DNA of 12,373 nucleotides, taken from assembly GCA_003647385.1 (NCBI GenBank), contig QMMT01000017.1, positions 1 to 12,373 on the forward strand, written 5' to 3'. Positions 7,392 to 12,373 of this stretch are shown piece after piece. This DNA comes from Deltaproteobacteria bacterium (GTDB lineage: Bacteria > Desulfobacterota > Desulfobacteria > Desulfobacterales > Desulfobacteraceae). A model generated the notes under the pieces. The model worked only from the letters and a program-made list of their open reading frames with translations, searched no databases and was not told where the DNA came from. Made by a program: the position numbers and the translations under genes. Position 1 is the first letter of the stretch. Every line of letters begins with the position of its first letter.

Positions 7392-8833
7392 GGTTTCCTT
7401 GCTGCGGTAACTTCATCAAGGCGCGTGACTTTTGTTAAAAGCGGTGCTTTTTTAAGCTTTTCAGGATCATCCTGGGCTTCTTTTGCAATGGCTTTTACCG
7501 CATCAATGAATTGATCAATATACTCTTTTGATTCGGTTTCCGTTGGTTCCACCATGAATGCAGCATCCACAACAAGAGGGAAATAAACAGTGGGAGGATG
7601 AAAACCGTAGTCTAAGAGTCTTTTGGCCATATCCATGGTGGTAATATGATTCTTTTTCTGGAATTCATCATTAAATACACATTCATGCATGCAGGGCATG
7701 TCATAGGGAAGATTAAGCGTGCCTTTCAGCCTTTCTTTAACATAGTTAGCATTGAGAACAGCTAACTTGCTTACATCACAAAGCCCTTTGGCACCCATGG
7801 AAAGAATATAAGAGTAGGCTTTAATGAGGACACCAAAATGTCCATAAAATGTATGAAGCCTGCCAATGGTATCCGGACAGTCGGTAACAAATTTATAGGT
7901 ATCCAGTTCTTTTACCACCTTTGGTATGGGTAAAAAAGGTTCAAGAGCCTCCACAACCGCAACCGGTCCTGAACCGGGTCCTCCGCCGCCATGGGGAGTT
8001 GAAAAGGTTTTATGAAGATTTAAATGAAGGACATCAATACCGATTTTACCTGGTTTAACAACGCCCATAATCGCATTCATATTGGCACCGTCACCATAGA
8101 CAAGGCCTCCTTTTTCATGGACAATGTCTGCGATTTTTTTGATATTGGATTCAAAAAGGCCCAGGGTATTGGGGTTGGTGACCATGATACCGGCTGTATC
8201 TTCATCCATGACAGCCGCAACAGCTTCCGGTTCAAGGATGCCGTTTTCTCCGGATTTAATATTAATGGATTCATATCCGCAGAGACTGGCGCTGGCAGGA
8301 TTAGTACCATGTGCCGTATCCGGAATAATTATCTTGGACCGCTGTTTGCCGTTTTTAGCATGAAACGCATGTATGATGAGCATGCCGGTAAGTTCACCAT
8401 GGGCACCGGCAGCCGGTTGAAGCGAGACCGCATCAAATCCGGTTATCTCTGCAAGATAACGCTCCAGGTTGTACATTAGTTTTAATGCCCCTTGAGAAAA
8501 CTCATCACCCGCTAAAGGGTGAGCACCGGCAAATCCCTGGCGGGCTGCCTGTACTTCATTGGTTTTGGGGTTATATTTCATGGTACAGGAGCCTAAGGGG
8601 TACATGCCGGAATCCACACCAAAATTCCATTGGGATAGCCGGGTGTAATGTCGGGCAATATCCAGTTCAGAAAGTTGAGGAAGCTCAGGTGCATCGCCTG
8701 TAAGGCTTTCATCAAGCCTGGTTCTTTCAACATCCTGTGTTGGCAAAGATATGGCACATCGTCCTTTGCGACTCTTATCCCAAAGATTGGGTTCATTAAA
8801 AATAAGACCGCTTGTTCCAGGTTGCTGACTCAT
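7376..8833 (-). CDS. gcvPB: Glycine dehydrogenase (decarboxylating) subunit 2 (P-protein, PLP-binding half)
   Basis: With GcvPA it forms the P-protein of the glycine cleavage system, which decarboxylates glycine and passes the aminomethyl group to the lipoyl arm of GcvH. At 485 residues it matches the C-terminal half of one-piece P-proteins. Visible landmarks: YPLGSCTMKYNPK (78-90), the strongly conserved PDTAHGTNPASA (171-182), DGANMNAI (248-255), and the PLP lysine Lys275 in NLHKTFSTPHGGGGPG, followed by the glycine-rich loop. The start is fixed by an excellent ribosome-binding site, and its ATG shares one base with the TAA of gcvPA (TAATG), so the two subunits are probably made in equal amounts. 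The 3' end overlaps lipB by 16 bases. Antisense open frames over this gene are shadows. Confidence 0.97.
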   Translation of the reverse strand: MSQQPGTSGLIFNEPNLWDKSRKGRCAISLPTQDVERTRLDESLTGDAPELPQLSELDIARHYTRLSQWNFGVDSGMYPLGSCTMKYNPKTNEVQAARQGFAGAHPLAGDEFSQGALKLMYNLERYLAEITGFDAVSLQPAAGAHGELTGMLIIHAFHAKNGKQRSKIIIPDTAHGTNPASASLCGYESINIKSGENGILEPEAVAAVMDEDTAGIMVTNPNTLGLFESNIKKIADIVHEKGGLVYGDGANMNAIMGVVKPGKIGIDVLHLNLHKTFSTPHGGGGPGSGPVAVVEALEPFLPIPKVVKELDTYKFVTDCPDTIGRLHTFYGHFGVLIKAYSYILSMGAKGLCDVSKLAVLNANYVKERLKGTLNLPYDMPCMHECVFNDEFQKKNHITTMDMAKRLLDYGFHPPTVYFPLVVDAAFMVEPTETESKEYIDQFIDAVKAIAKEAQDDPEKLKKAPLLTKVTRLDEVTAARKPCLRG

Positions 8834-10167
8834 TATTGCACCTCCTTTGCCAGTTGATCAATATCATGTTTTGAGAGCGTTTCTGTTGCACAGAACAGGT
8901 AATGTTGTTTGAGTTCAGGATAAAACGTTTCAAGATTTATTCCGGCAAACGTGCATTTGTCATTGGCTAAGGTTGTTCTCTTCTGCTCAAATCCATCGGG
9001 TACTTTCAGGACAAATTCATTGAAAAAAGGGGTTTCAAAAACCGATTCAAAACCTGACTTTTCAAGACTTGCTTTAAGATATACGGCCTTGTCATGATTT
9101 TGCTGGGCAATTTCCCGAATACCGATTTTACCGACAGTGGCAAGGTAGATAGCGGCCGTCATGGCATTAAGCCCGTTGTTGGAACAGATATTGGAAGACG
9201 CTTTTTCACGTCTGATATGTTGTTCTCTTGTTGCCAGGGTCAATACGTATCCGTCATCACCGTTTGTATCTTTAGTTTTCCCAATAAAACGACCAGGAAG
9301 GTTTCTCATTTGCTTTTTAGTTCCGGCAAGCAAACCCAAACCCGGCCCACCAAAAGATTTGGCAATACCAAGGCTCTGGCCTTCACCTGCTACCAGATCG
9401 GCTCCACAGCTGCCTGGGTTTTTAAGAAGACCATACGCCAGGCTTTCCGTAAATGAGGTGATAAATAATACTTTTTTATCATCTGCTATCGATTTAAAGG
9501 CCTTTAAATCTTCAATATTGCCAAAAAAGTTTGGGGACTGAATGGCAATTCCGGCAATGTCATCCATTTTTTTGAGAGCCTCCATATCTGTAAGACCTTC
9601 TTTAGTATACGGGACTTCAACGATTTCATACCCTGCAGGACTGATATAGGTTTGAATGATTTGTCTATGACTGGGATGGACAAGACTGGAAACGGCTATT
9701 TTATTTGCTTTTCTGTTCTTTCTAAGGGCAATCAACGCTGCTTCGGCAAGTGCAGTTCCGCAATCATAATGGGAAGCCGTGGCAACATCCATTCCTAACA
9801 GTTCGGTCACCATGGTCTGGAATTCATAAATACCCTGTAAAGTTCCCTGACTGACTTCGGGCTGGTAAGGGGTATAGGCTGTCATAAATTCCGATCTTGA
9901 AATCAGATAGGGGATAATGGCAGGAATATAATGATCATAGCTGCCACCACCGATAAAGCACTTGTAGTCTTTACAGGCAATATTTAAAGAAGCAAGCGCT
10001 TCCATATGACCATTGAGCTCCCACTCCGACAGGCTTTGTGGGATATCAATATCCTCAGTTGTTTTCAGATCATCCGGTATGCAGCTAAACAGATCATCAA
10101 GGCTTTCCTGCCCTGTGACCTTAAGCATACTTTCAATATCTTCTTTGGTATGTGGAAGATAGCGCAT
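8833..10167 (-). CDS. gcvPA: Glycine dehydrogenase (decarboxylating) subunit 1 (P-protein, N-terminal half)
   Basis: Partner of GcvPB in the two-subunit P-protein. It carries the same fold as the PLP-binding half but lacks the PLP lysine motif. It is 444 residues, the usual length. Recognisable features: MRYLPHTKEDIESML at the start, FIGGGSYDHYIPAIIP (71-86), the TAYTPYQPEVSQGTLQ stretch (96-111), the FQTMVTELLGMD segment, the SFGGPGLGLL stretch in the second half, and REQHIRREKASSNICSNN near residue 320-340. All are characteristic of GcvPA. Its start follows the gcvH stop by 5 bases, with AAAGGA as ribosome-binding site. Its TAA overlaps the gcvPB ATG by one base. The split P-protein is typical of Firmicutes, Deltaproteobacteria and archaea, whereas E. 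coli has one chain. Confidence 0.97.
   Translation of the reverse strand: MRYLPHTKEDIESMLKVTGQESLDDLFSCIPDDLKTTEDIDIPQSLSEWELNGHMEALASLNIACKDYKCFIGGGSYDHYIPAIIPYLISRSEFMTAYTPYQPEVSQGTLQGIYEFQTMVTELLGMDVATASHYDCGTALAEAALIALRKNRKANKIAVSSLVHPSHRQIIQTYISPAGYEIVEVPYTKEGLTDMEALKKMDDIAGIAIQSPNFFGNIEDLKAFKSIADDKKVLFITSFTESLAYGLLKNPGSCGADLVAGEGQSLGIAKSFGGPGLGLLAGTKKQMRNLPGRFIGKTKDTNGDDGYVLTLATREQHIRREKASSNICSNNGLNAMTAAIYLATVGKIGIREIAQQNHDKAVYLKASLEKSGFESVFETPFFNEFVLKVPDGFEQKRTTLANDKCTFAGINLETFYPELKQHYLFCATETLSKHDIDQLAKEVQ
8839..8848 (-). promoter_or_regulatory. Strong ribosome-binding site for gcvPB
   Basis: On the minus strand this reads AAAGGAGGTG, close to a full anti-16S match, with a 5-base spacer to the gcvPB ATG. 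It lies inside the last codons of gcvPA and fixes the gcvPB start. Confidence 0.8.
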
Positions 10168-10172
10168 GATAT

Positions 10173-10571
10173 TTATCCTTTCAGCATGTCAAGGTATGCT
10201 GCTTTATCCATTAGAGTATCCAGCTCAGAAACATCAGCCGGTTTTAACTTGATGATCCACCCGTTATCATAACAGGACTCGTTCACAAGCTCAGGTGCGT
10301 CTTCAAGGGTTTCATTTATTTCAACAACTTCTCCTGAGATCGGAATGTACATTTCAGAAACTGCTTTTACTGATTCCACACTTCCAAATTCATCCCCTTT
10401 GGAAAATGTATCACCTACTTCAGGGAGTTCGACAAAAACGATTTCTCCGAGTTGATCCTGGGCATAATCATTAATACCAATGGTTACCGCATCACTTGCC
10501 TGTTTTGCCCACTCGTGATCTTCCGTGTATTTCACGTCGTCGGGTAAGTTAAGATCATTGATTTCTTTCAT
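10173..10571 (-). CDS. gcvH: Glycine cleavage system H protein
   Basis: Small lipoyl carrier that shuttles the aminomethyl intermediate between P, T and L proteins. It has 132 residues, standard length. The N-terminus KYTEDHEWAK (14-23) and the lipoyl motif SVESVKAVSEMYIP (64-77) are clear. Lys69 is the attachment site for octanoate (LipB) and then sulfur (LipA), both encoded downstream in the same operon. The C-terminal GWIIKLKP (104-111) is also conserved. It has one of the best ribosome-binding sites in the window, fitting the need for much H protein relative to the enzymes (inference). It lies 22 bases after gcvT, and that gap contains a perfect AT-rich palindrome. Confidence 0.98.
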   Translation of the reverse strand: MKEINDLNLPDDVKYTEDHEWAKQASDAVTIGINDYAQDQLGEIVFVELPEVGDTFSKGDEFGSVESVKAVSEMYIPISGEVVEINETLEDAPELVNESCYDNGWIIKLKPADVSELDTLMDKAAYLDMLKG

Positions 10572-10575
10572 GAGA

Positions 10576-10585
10576 ACCTCCTTTT
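10576..10585 (-). promoter_or_regulatory. Strong ribosome-binding site for gcvH
   Basis: The minus strand reads AAAAGGAGGT four bases before the gcvH ATG. Its first three bases are also part of the palindrome at 10583-10598, so anything acting on that palindrome could affect gcvH translation. Confidence 0.75.
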
Positions 10586-10598
10586 AATAATTATTAAA
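10583..10598. repeat. Perfect 16-bp AT palindrome between gcvT and gcvH
   Basis: TTTAATAATTATTAAA is its own reverse complement. It spans the gcvT stop codon and most of the 22-base gcvT-gcvH gap. A copy with one mismatch lies upstream of the Lrp/AsnC gene at 12355-12370. It is all A/T, so chance is possible. A regulator site or a weak RNA hairpin between the two genes are the functional options. Confidence 0.5.
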
Positions 10599-11832
10599 TA
10601 AAATTATATAGTTTTTTCCTTGCTGTTCTGTCAGGTCTGATATCAGTCACAATTGTAGCACTTATCTCTCTTTTCCCTTCCTTAAGTGTTAATTTAGTCC
10701 CCAGTTCCAGTTTTTTTGTTACCATGACAAAACCACAGCTAATGCCTTTTATTTTTAAATTTTCAGGAAGATTTTTTGAACAGATGCTCACAATTTTGCC
10801 TTTATGCCAACTAATACCCATATCTGTATTACAGGTAAGCACTTTGCCGATTACGTCATCTGTATCATCTACAACACTGGTTTTGTCTCCGATGGCAACC
10901 TTTCTTAAAGAGTCGCCAATAAACGGATAGGTGAATGAATCACTTTTTGAAGGTGACAAAAGTGCATCAGCCCCTAAGAAATCTTTTGAAAAAGACGATT
11001 TGTTTTTTATATACGGAAGTGCAAAATCCCATGGATGATTTAAGAACTTCCAGCCGCCAATGTCCTGGTGCGATAAAGGCAGGCACGCCCCGGCCCTTAG
11101 AGAATCTCTGGACCCCAGCCCACATGGCTTAATGCCGTATTCTTTCCCTGCGGATAAAATGTCTTTCCAAAGCTTAACGATAGCATCAGGGTTTAAGAAT
11201 ATCTCAAATCCAAATTCACCGGTATATCCGGATCTTGATAATAGTACAGGGGTACTGTCCAGCAGTTTAACTTCAGATTCATCAAAGTTGCCTTTAAATG
11301 AAAAATACGGCATTTGATTAAAAACCGTATCAGGAGTTTGAATGAGTTTTGAAAGAATTTTGGCAGAATTGATTCCCTGTATATCCATTTTTGCAATTTT
11401 GTCGGATAAATCGTTAATAGCGACAGCCAAACCCTTTTTATTTAGCTCAAGATGTTGGGCAATAGCACCACCCATGCCCGCGTTAACACAAATCATAAAA
11501 AAAGTGTCATTGAATTTGTAAACAATGGCATCATCGATACACTGGCCTTTTGTATTTAAGAACGCACCGTAAGCACAACGACCCTGATTAAGTGTCGCAA
11601 TGTCTCTTGTAAAACAATAATTGATCAAATCAAATGCGCCTTGGCCGTTAACATTGATACAGGCCATATGGCTGGTATCAAATATGCCTGCTGATTTTAA
11701 AACGGCCAGGTGTTCATCCTTGACCCCGGTCTCATACCATAACGGCATATCAAATCCACCAAAATCAGCCATATTGGCGCCTGCTGCTCTATGCCATTTA
11801 TTCAGGGGTGTTGTTTTTAAAGGGGTGCCCAT
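10594..11832 (-). CDS. gcvT: Glycine cleavage system T protein (aminomethyltransferase), divergent long form
   Basis: Transfers the methylene carbon of the H-protein aminomethyl arm to tetrahydrofolate and releases ammonia. Family features: TTPLNKWHRAAGANMADFGGFDMPLWY (7-33), EHLAVLKSAGIFDTSHM (40-56), the Asp pair 100-101 in GQCIDDAIVY (the region of the essential Asp in known T proteins), RSGYTGEFGFEI (200-211), PCGLGSRDSLRAGACLPL (236-253) and a C-terminal barrel with DIRPDRTARK (397-406). At 412 residues it is about 40-50 longer than E. coli GcvT. Where the family usually has LYGHELDE, this protein reads LSHQDIGGWKFLNHPWDFALP (253-273). The start has AAGGAT upstream on the minus strand. 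It is first of the structural genes, 31 bases after the Lrp/AsnC gene, so no room exists for a glycine riboswitch. Confidence 0.92.
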   Translation of the reverse strand: MGTPLKTTPLNKWHRAAGANMADFGGFDMPLWYETGVKDEHLAVLKSAGIFDTSHMACINVNGQGAFDLINYCFTRDIATLNQGRCAYGAFLNTKGQCIDDAIVYKFNDTFFMICVNAGMGGAIAQHLELNKKGLAVAINDLSDKIAKMDIQGINSAKILSKLIQTPDTVFNQMPYFSFKGNFDESEVKLLDSTPVLLSRSGYTGEFGFEIFLNPDAIVKLWKDILSAGKEYGIKPCGLGSRDSLRAGACLPLSHQDIGGWKFLNHPWDFALPYIKNKSSFSKDFLGADALLSPSKSDSFTYPFIGDSLRKVAIGDKTSVVDDTDDVIGKVLTCNTDMGISWHKGKIVSICSKNLPENLKIKGISCGFVMVTKKLELGTKLTLKEGKREISATIVTDIRPDRTARKKLYNFI

Positions 11833-11854
11833 GACAAGTATCCTTAATTTATTC

Positions 11855-11869
11855 TTTTAACGATTAAAA
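11855..11869. repeat. Short inverted repeat at the regulator-gcvT junction
   Basis: TTTTAA-CGA-TTAAAA, 6-bp arms with a 3-base centre, covers the stop codon of the Lrp/AsnC gene and the start of the 31-base gap to gcvT. It has no G/C in the arms, so it is unlikely to terminate transcription. A protein-binding site is conceivable but unproven. Confidence 0.35.
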
Positions 11870-12307
11870 AATATAGGGAACCTTTAGATTGTAGGATTTA
11901 TAGACAACAAACGTTTCTACCGATCTAATACCCTTAACTTTTGCGATTTCTTCTGTATAAAATTCAAGTAGTCCAAAGCCTTTTTTAAAAAGAGCACATA
12001 CCATAAGGTCAAATCTTCCTGTGATTACACTGACTGAAATCACTCCTTTCAGCGTACTGATTTCTTCACCTTTTTCCACCAGATTCATTTCAGACAGCTT
12101 GATCCCGATCATTACAATTCGATGACCCGGAAGCGTTGCCGGATCAACAAGTCCACAGATTTCCAGAACACCTTCCTCCTGGAGTTTATTCACTCTGGAT
12201 CTTACCGTATTTTCAGTAATGTCTAATTTGTCAGCAATTTTTTTAAAAGATTTTTTTCCTTGTCTTAATTCTCTTATGATATCGATGTTGGTATTATCAA
12301 TTTTCAT
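11864..12307 (-). CDS. Lrp/AsnC-family transcriptional regulator, probably of the glycine cleavage operon
   Basis: DNA-binding regulator of 147 residues, typical for the family. The N-terminal winged helix-turn-helix covers about residues 4-50 (DIIRELRQGKKSFKKIADKL, then TENTVRSRVNKLQEEGVL). The C-terminal ligand-sensing and oligomerisation (RAM) domain covers about 63-140, with VITGRFDLMV (94-103) at the place where family members bind amino-acid effectors. The start is supported by GAGG about 6 bases upstream. It is co-directional with gcvT and separated by only 31 bases, so it is probably cotranscribed with the operon and may regulate itself and the gcv-lip genes in response to glycine or another amino acid (inference from position; no effector can be read from sequence). 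It is not close enough to any named member for me to give a symbol. Confidence 0.9.
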   Translation of the reverse strand: MKIDNTNIDIIRELRQGKKSFKKIADKLDITENTVRSRVNKLQEEGVLEICGLVDPATLPGHRIVMIGIKLSEMNLVEKGEEISTLKGVISVSVITGRFDLMVCALFKKGFGLLEFYTEEIAKVKGIRSVETFVVYKSYNLKVPYIF

Positions 12308-12318
12308 TGTTTCCTCAT

Positions 12319-12334
12319 TTTTTTAGCTAAAAAA
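12319..12334. repeat. Perfect 16-bp palindrome just upstream of the regulator's ribosome-binding site
   Basis: TTTTTTAGCTAAAAAA lies 12-27 bases before the start of the Lrp/AsnC gene, in its presumed leader. Symmetric AT-rich sites flanking a short centre resemble targets of Lrp-type proteins, so autoregulation is a reasonable guess. A weak hairpin in the mRNA is the alternative. Confidence 0.45.
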
Positions 12335-12352
12335 TTGCGGGAATTTGAATTT

Positions 12353-12371
12353 ATTTTAATAATTATTGAAA
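12353..12371 (-). promoter_or_regulatory. Possible promoter -10 region and operator for the regulator-gcv-lip operon
   Basis: On the minus strand TAAAAT (12353-12358) is one mismatch from the sigma-70 -10 consensus and would place transcription start near 12346, leaving a leader of about 40 bases. The -35 element would lie at or beyond the window edge and cannot be checked. The element overlaps an imperfect palindrome (12355-12370) nearly identical to the one between gcvT and gcvH. The surrounding sequence is very AT-rich, so -10-like strings are expected by chance. Confidence 0.3.
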
Positions 12372-12373
12372 AA

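Noticed and set aside
8024..8479. 151-residue open frame on the plus strand
   Set aside because: It lies wholly antisense to the highly conserved gcvPB, shows no recognisable motif, and is explained by codon bias of the opposite strand.
9094..9541. Two overlapping plus-strand frames of 120 and 126 residues
   Set aside because: Both are antisense to gcvPA and in different frames over the same bases, with no family resemblance.
11833..11863. Glycine riboswitch before gcvT
   Set aside because: The gap to the upstream gene is 31 bases, far too short for even one glycine aptamer. Only about 66 bases are visible before the regulator gene, also lacking aptamer-like helices.
2..12307. Signs of a mobile element, defence system or other new system
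   Set aside because: All twelve genes are recognisable housekeeping or metabolic families. No transposase, integrase, direct-repeat boundary, CRISPR-like array or compositional break was seen.

Overview
The window reads as ordinary bacterial chromosome, AT-rich and almost fully coding. It holds twelve genes in two blocks that converge near position 5780. Split glycine-decarboxylase subunits (gcvPA/gcvPB), an Lgt of the GCF...GCCYG type, and the ileS-lspA-lgt order next to a long DNA polymerase III delta subunit fit a sulfate-reducing deltaproteobacterium (Desulfobacterota), probably of the Desulfobacteraceae type. That placement is an inference from protein character. No database search was made.

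Plus-strand block (2-5778): the C-terminal two thirds of isoleucyl-tRNA synthetase (ileS, cut by the left edge), lipoprotein signal peptidase (lspA), prolipoprotein diacylglyceryl transferase (lgt), a DNA polymerase III delta subunit (holA) and a pyruvate kinase (pyk). Gaps are 1 and 8 bases and overlaps 14 and 17 bases, so this looks like one translationally coupled operon. Lgt and LspA perform the first two consecutive steps of lipoprotein maturation. The other genes are housekeeping functions with no obvious common pathway.

Minus-strand block, read from the right edge leftward (12307-5781): an Lrp/AsnC-family regulator, then gcvT, gcvH, gcvPA, gcvPB, lipB and lipA. The glycine cleavage proteins T, H and P (two subunits) are all present. 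LipB and LipA together build the lipoyl group on GcvH, so the operon encodes both a lipoylated enzyme and its cofactor-attachment machinery. The L protein (dihydrolipoamide dehydrogenase) is not in the window and must be encoded elsewhere. The system could run toward glycine breakdown or, as described for some sulfate reducers, toward glycine synthesis. The sequence does not decide this.

The best unexplained structure is regulatory. A 16-bp AT-only palindrome between gcvT and gcvH recurs with one mismatch just upstream of the Lrp/AsnC gene, and two further AT-rich inverted repeats lie around that regulator. Several proteins also carry unusual residues at known functional positions: pyruvate kinase, Lgt and GcvT. 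I found no mobile element, CRISPR array, RNA gene or clearly new system. No gene-free stretch exceeds 70 bases.
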